DNA from: Anticarsia gemmatalis
Lineage: Eukaryota; Arthropoda; Insecta; Lepidoptera; Erebidae
Direction of reading: 5' to 3'
Assembly (NCBI RefSeq): GCF_050436995.1
Contig: NC_134745.1
Location: 11,532,001 to 11,596,000, forward strand
DNA: 64,000 nt
Shown here: positions 36,701 through 47,966 of the stretch, piece after piece
How the letters are laid out: every line of letters begins with the position of its first letter
Position numbering within the stretch: position 1 is the stretch's first letter
Program-made: the position numbers and the translations under genes
The notes under the pieces: model-generated
The model's database searches: none
What the model was told of the DNA's origin: nothing
What the model saw: the letters and a program-made list of their open reading frames with translations, nothing else

Positions 36701-37472
36701 AGAAAGTCCTTATTACTAATATGAGTACCATTAGTAATTCTCACGTGTTTTAGCGCAATGTATCAAAATATTTTAATTGTACTCAAACACAGAATTTGAA
36801 TTTTGTTAATTAGGTATTTAGCTTTCTAGACTAAGTGGTATAAAATTTTTAATACTAAATAGAAACGTATTTTCTAGTATTTTTAGTTTGAAGTTGCCGT
36901 TCGTCATTGGATCCTAGGAGTCTAGTCGAAGTGCTTAATTTACCTCGAAGGAAAAAGCTAGGGTTACGCAAAGCTAGTTTTTTCTGTCTCTTGCTCTTCT
37001 CAGAAGGCTTTACTTACACTCTACTACTGCTCGCGTTCCCCTTGCTAACTATCGATACAGTGTTTGTAATGACTTTCACAAGTATCAACAATCGATCTAA
37101 ATAAATCTTTTTAACGATAGTGGTGTGTAAAATATTTTTGTTCAGCAATTAAAGAGAGCATAAAAAAGGTCTCAGGATATAAAGATCTATAAGCTTTTGT
37201 AGTATCCAATTTTCAATTAAAAGCACACACACACTTGCCATCAATATTTAGAAGCAAACTACCTAATTATGTAATAAACCGTTAACAATGCAAGCGCTAT
37301 TGTTACAACCTTATTTACATATTAATCAACACACTATGCTTGAATTACTTTGACGCGATACCATATTATACTATAGTGTGATTAAGTTTACGCAAGCTTT
37401 AAATTTTAACAAAGCAGAATTTAGAATAGGTTTCAGGCAGCATTTTTCATGTAACTTGTTATGGTAAAAGCA
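33771..37472. other. Stretch without recognised features
   Basis: The longest featureless part, 3.7 kb, AT-rich. An A/T hairpin (TTTTTCTTT / AAAGAAAAA) lies near 36012-36040. The 65-codon frame at 36907-37104 has no recognised motif. Confidence 0.5.
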
Positions 37473-37481
37473 GGAGTATAT
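37473..37481 (+). repeat. 5' target-site duplication of the R1-clade LINE
   Basis: GGAGTATAT is repeated exactly at 41008-41016, immediately after the poly(A) tail. Confidence 0.92.
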
Positions 37482-37489
37482 GGCCACAT

Positions 37490-40400
37490 ATGGCCACATT
37501 GTGCTTCCTCCAGGCGAATTTGAACCACTGCGCCGCTGCTCAGGACCTGTTTGTCCAAAGCATGGCGCAGTGGCAATTACATATAGGAGTAGTCGCTGAG
37601 CCGTATCGAATTCCTTCCCGCGACGACTGGGTCGGGGATATGGACGGCTTGGTGGCTCTTTACAGACAGACCTCCGCTGGCTCGCCTCCCTTCGAAAAGG
37701 TAGCGAAGGGTAGGGGGTGCGTGGCGGCGTCTGTAGGGACAATCGTTGTCGTCGCCTGCTACTGCACGCCCAACTGCCGCCTATCCGACTTCGAGGAGTT
37801 CCTCGTAGAGGTCAGCAGGCTGGTGAGGTGGGGCCAGCAGACTCAAGTGATAGTCGCCGGGGATTTCAACGCCAAGTCGGAGGTCTGGGGTTCCCCGGCA
37901 ACATCCGTGCGGGGTAAAGCCCTTGAGGAGTGGGCTGCGGCATGAGGGCTGGTCTTCGCGAACCGGGGCTCGGTCAACACATGCGTGCGACATAATGGTG
38001 GCTCGATCGTTGATCTGACGATAGTTAGTACTGCCCTTGCGCGACGTGTCCAGGGGTGGCAAGTGCTGGAAGGGGAGGAAACTCTATCAGATCACCGGTA
38101 TATCCGATTTGAGGTTCTCTCCTCTCCAGCCACACTGAGTATTCCGGATCGAGCACCGCGTGAGGCTGATCCGAGGTGGGTGCTGGGTCGACTCGACCGC
38201 GAGCGTCTGGTTGAGGCCGCCTTAGTGCAGGCGTGGAGCAGTCCGCCGGAGGGCCCGACTGATATAGAGTCGGAGGCCGCCGGACTGGTTTCCGCAATGT
38301 CGAATGTCTGCGATGCGGCCATGCCGCGCGCTCGCCTAAACTCGCCGAGACGCCAGGCATACTGGTGGTCACCGGAACTTGCACAATTGCGAGCAGCCTG
38401 CGTGTCGGCACGACGCCGGTACGCTCGCAGCAGGCGTCGTCGCCGCGATGAGGCCCGCGAGGCGGTACTCTATGCCGCGTACGTAGAGTGCCGTAAGACT
38501 CTTACAGCGGCTATAAGGGATTCCAAGCGGACGGCCTGGGAGGAGTTCTTGCAAACGCTGGAACTCGATCCATGGGGGCGGCCTTACAGACTGGTGCGGG
38601 CGAAATTGCGCCCCTGGGCTCCTCCCGTGACGGAAAGCCTCCAGCCGGAACTCCTCCAGCAAGTGGTGTCCACACTGTTCCCGGACCGCGGAGGGCACAC
38701 TCCCCCATCCATGACAGCGGAGGGAGTAGTCCTTGAGGAGGAGGCAGTCATGCCAGAGTTGACCCTGACCGAGTTGCGTTCGGCGGTGGCCAAATTTAAA
38801 GGTCGCAATACTGCCCCGGGGCCTGACGGCATTCCAGGTCGCATCTGGGCGCTGGCCTTGCCTGACGCGCTTGAGACCCGTGCGCTGCAGCTGTTCTCCA
38901 CGTGTCTGGAGCAGGGTTGTTTTCCGCGTCCATGGAAGTCTGGAAAATTGGTCCTTATTAGGAAGGAAGGACGCCCTCACGATTCGCCTTCGGCGTACCG
39001 GCCTATTGTTCTGCTCGATGAGGTGGGTAAGCTTTTTGAGCGCCTTTTGGCAGCCCGCCTCACAGAACATTTAGAGAAGCATGGGCCGGACCTGAACGAA
39101 CATCAGTTCGGGTTTCGCCGGGGTCGATCAACCATTGACGCGGTCTCGCGGGTGCGCGCTCTGACCAAGGAGGCGGTAGAGGGGCGAGGTGTGGTGGTGG
39201 CGGTATCCTTGGACATCGCCAATGCGTTCAACACACTCCCTTGGCGTTGTATTGAAGAGGCATTGAAATACCACCGCGTGCCGGAGTACCTGCGGAGGGT
39301 GTTGTCTTCTTACCTCTCCGACAGGTACATAGTCTACCCGGCGCGCGATCGGTGGTACCGGACGGCAGTCACGTGCGGTGTTCCACAGGGGTCGGTTTTG
39401 GGGCCGACTCTGTGGAACATTGGCTATGACTGGGTTCTGCGGGCTCAGCTCGAGACAGGGGTCGGCGTAACATGTTACGCTGACGACACCCTCGTCACAG
39501 CCCACGGCAATACCCATCGCGAGGCGGCTGTTTTGGCCACGGCGGGCGTCGCATCCATTGTCGGCCGTATCAGAGCTATCGGCCTTAACGTTGCTTTGGA
39601 CAAGTCAGAGGCCATAGTTTTCCACGGGCCCCGAAATGCGCCACCAGACGGGGCGCATATAGTTGTCAGTGGGGTTACCATTGGCATTGGCAGGGCGATG
39701 CGGTATCTCGGCATCGTCCTGGATAGCCGATGGAACTTTAAAGACCACTTTCGACGCTTAGCACCTCGAATAATTGGTGCTGCAGGGGCCCTGGGGCGCC
39801 TGCTTCCAAATATCGGGGGCCCAGGTGACGTTTGTCGTCGGCTCTACACGGGTGTGGTGAGATCCATGGCCCTTTATGGTGCTCCCATCTGGGCTGACGC
39901 GCTGCGCCGCGAGAACATCGCAGTTTTGCGAAGGCCACAGCGTGTACTCGCCATCAGGGCCGTGAGGGGCTACGCCACCGTGTCCTTTGAGGCAGCATGC
40001 GTCCTCGCGGGGACTCCCCCGTGGGATCTGGAAGCCAAAGTCTTGGCGAACGTTTACCGCCGGACAGCGGAGGCCAGGGCCCGGGGGACCGGTCTGGAGC
40101 TGGAGATCATTGCACGGTGGAGACAAGAGTCTCGCCGAGATATTCTCCGGACCTGGACCGAGCGGCTGGAGGATCCGAGCGCCGGGGTGTTAACCATCGG
40201 CGCCATCCGGCCGGTCCTTTCTGAGTGGACAAGTAGGGGGCACGGTACGATCACTTACTGCCTTACACAGGTCCTTAGCGGTCACGGCTGCTTCGGCCGA
40301 TACCTGTGGAAGGTGGCACGGAGGGAGCCGACGGCAGAGTGCCATCATTGCGGCGCAGTGGAAGACACGGCAGCGCACACGCTTTCGGAGTGTGCGGCGT

Positions 40401-40642
40401 GGACTGAACAGAGGGCGCGCCTTGTTGCGGTGGTGGGCGCCGATTTGTCGCTGCCGGCCGTCGTCAGAGCCATGGCGTGCGACGCCTCGGCATGGAGGGC
40501 GATGTCGACCTTTAGCCAGGAGGTGATATCGCGGAAGGAGGAGGCCGAAAGGGCGCGCGAGGTTGATCCTCTTGCCGCCCAGATGCGTCGCCGCCGGGCA
40601 GGTCGCCGGCGGCTGGCGCACGATCGGCGCATCCCCCCTTAG
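37490..40642 (+). pseudogene. R1-clade ORF2: endonuclease / reverse transcriptase / CCHC, one in-frame stop
   Basis: The polyprotein that nicks target DNA and reverse-transcribes the element RNA. In one frame from the ATG at 37490: endonuclease with QANLNH (residues 8-13), AEPY (36-39), GDFNAKS (124-130), IVDLT (about 173-177) and SDH (200-202). The reverse transcriptase has PGPDGIPG, QFGFRRGRST (about 539-548), catalytic D575 in SLDIANAF, GVPQGSVLGP (about 630) and YADD (663-666). Near the end is a CCHC motif of the form C-x2-C-x8-H-x4-C beginning about residue 951, then an arginine-rich tail. The only lesion is TGA at 37943-37945 (codon 152), inside the endonuclease. The same frame resumes directly after it, so a point change such as CGA to TGA is likely. 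Translation restarting at 37985 would lack much of the endonuclease. Unless the stop is read through, this copy is not autonomous. Confidence 0.92.
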
Positions 40643-40967
40643 TGAGGACCTTGGGCGGCGGCTATGGGGACGCCGCCGTCCAGTTAATAGGTCCTCTCGA
40701 GGGTTGCCGATACGCTGTTGTGTCCGGCCTATCGGCATGTGGAGTTAAAGGCTGGGCAGCCTCTGTGGGGAACCCCTAAATTGGGGTGACCGCGAGGCGT
40801 GCGGCTTGTGGTACATGCTTCGGCAGTTATCCCGCCGCACGCCGCCACAAGCGGCCGTGAGGACACACGTGGCGGTTTAGTGGGTATGCCTGCCCTTCTG
40901 GCGGGAGAGCCCCACATAACCCTGCACTCCACCCAGGGTGCAGGTGTATGCTTAATGCATTAGCCAC

Positions 40968-40970
<3 letters not shown>
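40643..40970 (+). other. 3' UTR of the R1-clade LINE
   Basis: GC-rich non-coding tail between the ORF stop and the poly(A). In R1-type elements this region is what the reverse transcriptase recognises. Several GC-rich stretches (GCGGCGGCTATGGGGACGCC, CCCTAAATTGGGGTGACCGC) look able to fold. Confidence 0.75.

Positions 40971-41007
<37 letters not shown>
40971..41007 (+). repeat. Poly(A) tail, 37 A
   Basis: An uninterrupted A run directly before the 3' target duplication. Its length and purity suggest a recent insertion. Confidence 0.95.
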
Positions 41008-41009
<2 letters not shown>

Positions 41010-41016
41010 AGTATAT
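41008..41016 (+). repeat. 3' target-site duplication of the R1-clade LINE
   Basis: GGAGTATAT, identical to 37473-37481. Confidence 0.92.
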
Positions 41017-42865
41017 TGACTACTGATGATAGTGAGGATTCAGGTTTCTTCTGATTTACCGTTGAGCAGAGATTTTTCGATTTCTCTTAGTGAAACTAAT
41101 CCTAACTAGTTTAGTGTAACACTGCTGAGCAAAGACTCTGCCTTAGATTTCGAGTCCCATATCCGTTTTGGCCATCCGTTTTCCCCGTCGCCGATGACTA
41201 TCTTGTGGCACCTAAGTTGTAGTAATATTAAAAAAATTATACCATAAATTATTTACTATAGGTACCAAAAACATCCATACGTAATGGTTAACTTTTACAG
41301 CACTGTACCAAGAACCTACATCTATAAAGTATTGAGCTCAGAGTAAAATTGCATAAAGACGTCTATTTTTATACTAAAAGAGGGCTTTAAGTATCGTTTT
41401 ACGCTTCGCCTCTTCCGCAAATGCTGCCTCAGATTTTCCTCACTCAGTAACGAAAAGCGTATGAATAAAAATATCTGTTCTAAAATTATATTGGTATTTA
41501 CCCGGAATACATTAGTATTACCTACTGATTTATTCCGGGTTCCCGTCTTTCCCAATATGGATCCGATCCTTATTTACACGGTTAGGAAAAGTTTTGACAG
41601 CCTGTTAGATATAAATACGTGGGACTTTTTTGTTTGCGATATAGATAGAAGGCAAAAATAATGTACAGACTATGAATGAACAGGTTTAAAAATACGATTG
41701 TTTGATTTCATTAATAAAGTTTTGAGCTTAATAACTTTAATAAAAATAACACAAAAACCGATCTTATTAATTCAGTTCATTACTTTATAAGGATCTTTAA
41801 TATTTTGCTTTTATAGCTTCACAGACTAGTTTTTGTAAAGAGCGTGTACCTATTTGACTCCTACCACCTTATTAAGCTTCGTAAATCCCTCGAAACCAAA
41901 CGAAAGATTTGCTTCTACGATAAATTTTCCATTTCCAATACACAACATGATACTCATTCAACAACCGCTTTCAAATCAATGTTTGCACGAAATGTAATAG
42001 TAATTTCAGATGCATCCGAAGTTTACACTGCCGGATTTAGCACTAAAATTATTCTGTTTGCGTGTATTCCGATTAATCAAACTCCGGTCAAAGTGGGCAT
42101 ATTGAAATGATGTAACCAATACGGGAATAATTATCGAGAATACCACAGTATTTGCTGTGATGTGAGTTCGGTGGAATGTATTTGCGTTGCTATTGAATTG
42201 ATTTTGCTCTTGTACATTTGTTGGTTTGAATGAAACCACAACTTTGAATTTTGGGCTTATATCTGGATTGGCGTTGTTTGCATGTCATGATTACGGTGAC
42301 GATTTACCTACAAAAACTAAACATAATTTGGGTCTTATAATGTTTTGTTTATGCATTTTACAGGATATGGATGTGACGATGATGACGTTGTTGTCTTTCT
42401 TGTCTTGGTTAATGTTGTAATTACGACATTCGTACTGATGGCGTAATAAGGCAGAACTTAAAAATACTTTGATAAATAATCAAAAAACCTAATGAGATTG
42501 GGTTTAAAGAATTGCATTCTACATAAATTCTATATGTTACGTATCGATTCGTTAACATAAATAGAGGCTAGGATTGATATTGCTCTAAACTGCCCAACGA
42601 CCTGCTTTACTACCGCTTATAATAATAATATGTCGATGTCAATAAAGTAGCCATTCATCTTTTCAACGCAAAAATGCGGCTAAACCTTTATCCGTATCAC
42701 GCAAAAATTCGTAAGCTCTACTAAGCTCCGAAAACTTTTGTACGATACAAAAATTGTTTCGATCCCTTCAATGCCCTAGATATCCGAACTGAGAAATGTT
42801 CAGAAAGTTTACCAAAACTGTCAGTACAATTCACGATAAGTAGACTGTTTACAAAAATACAGAAA
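41017..42865. other. Stretch without recognised features
   Basis: AT-rich DNA. Short open frames (41322-41555 minus, 41461-41661, 41844-42110, 42226-42420) carry no recognised domain. Confidence 0.5.
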
Positions 42866-42965
42866 ATCACGCATTTTACCCATAAGAGTAGGCAGAGACC
42901 AAACAATGCCGCTTGATACGATCCTTACAATCTTCCCTTGCTTCGATCTCATCCATACATACATC
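42866..42965 (-). mobile_element. SINE tail fragment
   Basis: CACGCATTTTACCCATAAGA followed by GTAGGCAGAGACCAAACA and GATACGATCCTTAC resembles the tails at 8473-8545 and 19468-19552. Confidence 0.5.
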
Positions 42966-43282
42966 TTGTCATACAGGACCGCCAGCTATGCACCAAACTA
43001 TTTGCAAGACATTGCCGATATGATGATGATATGTAATATCTTATAGTTGAAAGAGTATTAAGTTTTAAATGTTGAGTATGTGTATTTAAATGTATAGTGT
43101 ATCCTTTTTAAAAATAAATAAATGTCTTTCTCCAGCTGTTTAACTGTTTACGTCACGATATAAATATATCACAAGAATACAATATGTAAATTTAAAAACA
43201 GGCTAAAATTCGTAACGAAAGTATACACCTACGTATAACAGTATTATAGATCATGTGACTTGAAGACAATTGTGTAAACATG
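42966..43282. other. Stretch without recognised features
   Basis: AT-rich DNA directly left of foldback copy B, with an AAATAAATAAATG segment at about 43112. Confidence 0.5.
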
Positions 43283-43753
43283 ATGCCATCAAAAACATTC
43301 TGTAAAAACCTCAAGTCTCGCCGTAAAAAGTGGTGAGATCTATATAATACCAAGTCGATTAATCTATTTAGTCTCTACTTAAAGGACCTTCTGTCTTAAG
43401 TTATTACGTATGTTATTATCATGCCAATTTAAAAAAAAATACCTTTAAAACAAATAGACCGACCTGGCCATCGCATGATTTGATTATTAGTATGTATCAC
43501 ACTACACAGCACGACGAGAAGTTAATGCTCCTGAAATGTTAATGGCGAATTTGTGTTTTCTTGCGATGACCAAGTCGATCTATTTGTTTTAAAGGTTTTT
43601 TTTTTAAATTGGCATGATAATAACATACGTAATAACTTAAGACAGAAGGTCCTTTAAGTAGAGACTAAATAGATTAATCGACTTGGTATTATATAGATCT
43701 CACCACTTTTTACGGCGAGACTTGAGGTTTTTACAGAATGTTTTTGATGGCAT
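43283..43753. repeat. Long inverted repeat of element B
   Basis: Arms of about 190 bp, nearly exact, around a loop of about 90 bp. Near the loop one arm has GACCGACCTGGCCATCGCA and the other, in reverse complement, GATCGACTTGGTCATCGCA. Confidence 0.9.
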
Positions 43754-44420
43754 CTCACTTCTTTTTGTAGAGCGAACATAAGTCTAATTTGTATCGAAAG
43801 ACGTTTTTTTTTCATAATTCAACATATTTTCCTATGGGAATGTTGTTCAGTTTCATGAGCTAAACACCCTTACCCACCCTATACCCCCTCCCGTTATGCC
43901 TTATATAGTAGGTACTTATTTATTTTATTTTCTACAGTAATCATAATTCATTAACTGCAAATGTAACCTTGTAATCTTATACATTTATATGAGATTACAA
44001 AGTTATTGTTGCAGTTGGTGTATTTAAAAAACTGGATCGAAATTAAAAAATATTTGATTTTTCCCATGATTAAGACACTAAACCCTATTTGTATTCTAAA
44101 TTTTAAGCTTCTAAGTCTGCTAGAAGTACCTTAGACTTTTGATGATCGGTGAGTCAGTGAGTCAGTGAATCAGTGAGTGACAAAATTCAAAATTTTAACA
44201 AGTTGTCATTCTTAAACTACTGGTTCAAATTGACTGAAATTTTAAATATTCCGTGTTTATACAATTACTGATTAGTTGCTGAAAATCCAGGCTTCTTGTT
44301 TTATCCACAACGAAATTATAGGGGTGTCAAAAATAGCCCGAATTGCTTCGAGAAAAGGATGTTACGGCCGTGCCGCTTTTTTTTTGCTCGACTTGCGGGG
44401 GCACTTCCGTGCCCCCAGAT
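43283..44420 (+). mobile_element. Foldback-hairpin composite element, copy B
   Basis: Same structure as copy A, in forward orientation: ATGCCATCAAAAACATTC, a 471-bp inverted-repeat region (43283-43753), unique DNA with a GTGAGTCAGTGAGTCAGTG motif, and the terminal GGGGGCAC-TTCC-GTGCCCCC hairpin followed by AGAT. Flanks (TAAACATG / TCATATAATG) show no clear target duplication. It carries a copy-specific GTGGTGAG variant in both palindrome arms where A and C have GTTGTGAG. Confidence 0.8.
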
Positions 44421-44716
44421 TCATATAATGCAACTTCCGTACATTGCCCCTAACTGAATTAAAATGAGCTCTTTACGCGTATCAGGTTGACTGGCCTCAA
44501 GGTCTTTTAGACTGGTCTGTGGTCAGGATCTTAAGCTATATAATCCGTATCGTCACATGACTTAGATCAGGTGCTACCTCGTGATTGTGACGAAACTAGT
44601 ATTTAAGGTTCGCGGTAACTGTTTTGTCGTAATAGTTGCGTGTTTTATGGCCTGCATTTGAAATTAGTTAGTTGCTATATTTGGGTTCATTTGAATTATA
44701 CATTTATACCTAAATA

Positions 44717-44906
44717 TTATAAATGCGATAGTAGTTCTGTGTGTCCCTTCATGCCCAAACTATTGAACTGATTTAGATTTTTGTACAAAAACATTTTGAG
44801 ACCCGAGACATTGGATAGTTTTTATCCCGAAAATCCCACGGGAATGGATCATATACTTGTAATAGGCTATATAACTGTAGGCCACGCGGACGGAGTCACG
44901 GGCTAG
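44717..44906 (+). mobile_element. RTE-like LINE 3' end fragment
   Basis: Begins ATATTATAAATGCGATAGTA, has ACTATTGAACTGATTTAGAT and TTTTTATCCCGAAAATCCCA, and ends GCCACGCGGACGGAGTCACG. The order fits the common lepidopteran RTE-type tail in forward orientation. Non-coding. Confidence 0.55.
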
Positions 44907-46039
44907 AGTTAGTCAAGTTTATTTAATTATCTAAAATAAACTGTAAATGGGATCATTTTCGTATCAGATATCGAAAATAATGAGAACCTTGAAATAAAAA
45001 TAATGTAACAAGCCAAGTCAGGACAGGTCTACTTCCAAGAATCTCCTTAAAATAACTGGAAGCCTAATAACATTGCCACCCGGGTATTTTTACCAATAAG
45101 TAAAAGCTAACAATGTAATCAAAATTTTTTTTTTTGCTGCTTAGTACCACGCAGAAATAGTTATGATGAATTATTATTTTTGTTGTCATGGCAACATAGA
45201 GCGGAAGATTTAAGCGTGTTTTCGATAAACGCCCACGTTGTGTTCAAAACTCGATATTTATATTTTATTATCTTGAGATATATTATGATAAGTCATCGTT
45301 ATTAGACAAATAGTTTAATGCGTCATCATTTATGTGGATTTTACGCGGCTTAGAAGAAACGCCCCTATGAATGAATGATTTGTGACCTAAGCGTAATATT
45401 AGCATATTATAAAAGTATCTATCGATAACATTTTTTTTGTTGAGATACCTCACTCAAGTTTACTGTTTTTATATTTTTTTTATTTTCCACTAGAATAATA
45501 GAAGGAATTCAGAGCTTAGTGAGAAAAGAATCGCCTCACATTCCCAAAAACTAGCTATGTAATTGAAGAACAGAGTCAGCTTATAAACAAAATGCTAAAA
45601 ATAGATTTACGAGCCGCAATAATTGTACATTAACTACACATTTACATATTTAAATAGTCTTTATTTATCATATAAAAATACTACCATATACCTACCACGT
45701 TGTTTACAGTAACTATTCAGTATTAGTCATAGCGATAAACTACTGGGGCCAACAATTGTCGCGCTACGGTAATCTATAGGCACAGTAACAAACGTTTTAT
45801 TTAGCTCATTACCGGGTCAACGACCTCGTAAAGGGTGTTTACTTTTAAGTCCTTATTATACGGGGATTATAAGTTTAGCGTGACGGTGGTTGTTTCCGAG
45901 TTTCTCGGCTTGTTTTTGAAAGGACTCGATGTCGGTGTTTGTAGGGTTTTTTCGGGGTAATTTTGAGCTTGTTGGTGTATTTATTGCTATATCGAGTATT
46001 TGTTCTGAGCCTGGTTATTAATTTATCTATATAAGTATG
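44907..46039. other. Stretch without recognised features
   Basis: AT-rich DNA. A GC-richer patch lies at about 45780-45960. I checked it on both strands and saw no convincing reading frame. Confidence 0.5.
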
Positions 46040-46145
46040 TATTTAGAAGTATATAAGTATGTTTATCAGTTATCTGGTTACCGTAATACAAGCTCTGCTT
46101 AGTTTGGAATCAGTTGACCGTGTGTGAGTTGCCCCAAAAATATTT
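46040..46145 (+). repeat. Interspersed repeat fragment, shared with 7219-7300
   Basis: TTTATCAGTTATCTGGTTAC, then TACAAGCTCTGCTTAGTTTG and GAATCAGTTGACCGTGTGTG, match the repeat beside the palindrome at 7182-7237. This copy lacks the inverted extra arm. Confidence 0.6.
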
Positions 46146-47495
46146 ATTTATTTCTAGATTGCAATATTTCATTTTAAGGGCATAACGACATATTTTATTA
46201 GATGTTTACCCGTAGCAACAAATAACTTATTGTTTTTAATACACTGAGCTTCGAAAAGCCGGTGTTGCGTGTCGAGAATTACAGCCCGACTGTACGTTTA
46301 AAATAAGTCACTAGTTTATGGGCAATGGCCGTTAGCCAAAAATAGATTTTGTAACTTAGATACTGTATATAGTAATAACTGTAATTACTTATATTACCAA
46401 AGGAAATGCAACTGAATGTCACGCTCTTACGGCTGCTGCGACGATCTAAGTGAATTTGGCAGGATAGTAAAATTATTCCGGAAGGCTTAAATAGGCAGAT
46501 AAAAAAATTTGTCAATTGTTTTATACAGCTCGGTTTTTAGTACTACTGCTGAAAGGCTGTAATTTAATTCATCAAGATTTAGAACAAAAAAAAAATACAA
46601 TTAAACTGAAAATCTAACAAAATTTTAGGTCTCAATTACTCCCGAAAAAGTCCCATTATCTCAAAAACCAGACACAATTTCAATTTTCCTTCTTCAAAGT
46701 CTATGAATAAAAAGTTTAATAATTATATTTTTTAACAAAGAAACTGTATTCTCGGCCCGTAAAGGAATTAGGTCACGATACTAAAGTAGAAAAGAATAGG
46801 TCTGTTCTCGCGAAGGTCTATAAGCCTCGGTATAAAGACCTGTAATACCTTTTCCGTATCTATTTTCTTTTACGCAGTATTGAAATAAATGTTCGAGAAA
46901 AACTGTAGAGGCTGTACAAATAAAAACAACAACTGTGCAACATTTTGATTGCATAATTCATTTCTATTGTGTCATCAGTGGTGAACTAAATAGTAATAAG
47001 TACTATTTAAAAAAATAGACCGAACTAAATCATCAGAATACTTTAACTGCTCAATCCACAACTATTTTAGCTAAAACTACTAAATTATCAAAGTTATCAA
47101 AACTACTTATCAAAACTGGTGCAGAAATCATACAAAAGATAAAGTTGCGACAGTCAAAAGCACGACCCCTCTAGCACAACGATATCGGAGCATAGCAACC
47201 ACTTATAAATATAGACATGATTTTTAGTTTCTCATACACATAAAAATGGCTACCAAACTCGTCCATACAAGTTTCCAACCCCAATATAAGTTTAACCTTC
47301 ACCCACCCTATAGAGACAAAACTTTTAAATGTTATATGGCTAACTTTTATAACTGGCCGGCTCTTTTATTTGGTCTATCAGACGAGGGGTCAGTACTCAG
47401 GCGAGGGATTATGACGCGGTTATTTTAAAATATTTTTTAAACACAATGATGTTCTTCAAAAAGATCAAGTGTGCGGGCTCTTAATGTAAAGTTAT
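46146..47495. other. Stretch without recognised features
   Basis: AT-rich DNA between a repeat and foldback copy C. Nothing recognised. Confidence 0.55.
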
Positions 47496-47966
47496 ATGCC
47501 ATCAAAAACATTCTGTAAAAACCTCAAGTCTCGCCGTAAAAAGTTGTGAGATCTATATAATACCAAGTCGATTAATCTATTTAGTCTCTACTTAAAGGAC
47601 CTTCTGTCTTAAGTTATTACGTATGTTACTATCATGCCAATTTAAAAAAAATACCTCTAAAACAAATAGACCGACCTGGCCATCGCATGATTTGATTATT
47701 AGTATGTATCACACTAAACAGCACGACGAGAAGTTAATGCTCCTGAAATGTTAATGGCGAATTTGTGTTTTCTTGCGATGACCAAGTCGATCTATTTGTT
47801 TTAAAGGTATTTTTTTTTAAATTGGCATGATAATAACATACGTAATAACTTAAGACAGAAGGTCCTTTAAGTAGAGACTAAATAGATTAATCGACTTGGT
47901 ATTATATAGATCTCACAACTTTTTACGGCGAGACTTGAGGTTTTTACAGAATGTTTTTGATGGCAT
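47496..47966. repeat. Long inverted repeat of element C
   Basis: Arms of about 190 bp around a loop of about 90 bp. The outer arms match each other except for scattered changes (for example GTTACTATC versus GTTATTATC). Confidence 0.9.

Larger units (their letters stand above)
37482..41007 (+). mobile_element. R1-clade non-LTR retrotransposon, lacking ORF1
   Basis: A 3.5-kb GC-rich insertion in AT-rich DNA. It is bounded by a perfect 9-bp target duplication, has one long ORF (37490-40642), a 3' UTR of about 330 bp and a 37-A tail. The element begins only 8 bp before the ATG of the ORF, so the gag-like ORF1 and 5' UTR are absent. The ORF layout (APE-type endonuclease, reverse transcriptase, C-terminal CCHC) and its length of about 1050 codons match R1-clade ORF2 proteins. 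It does not sit in an rDNA context, so it is either a family with other targets or an off-target insertion. Confidence 0.92.

Noticed and set aside
36907..37104. 65-codon frame with a leucine-rich stretch
   Set aside because: No recognised motif, no homologous frame nearby and no promoter or splice evidence.
37371..40738. Many other open frames on both strands inside the R1-clade LINE
   Set aside because: Shadows of the GC-rich ORF2. Only the 37490-40642 frame carries endonuclease, RT and CCHC motifs.
45780..45960. GC-richer patch as a host exon
   Set aside because: The best minus-strand frame is about 35 codons between stops and matches nothing I recognise.
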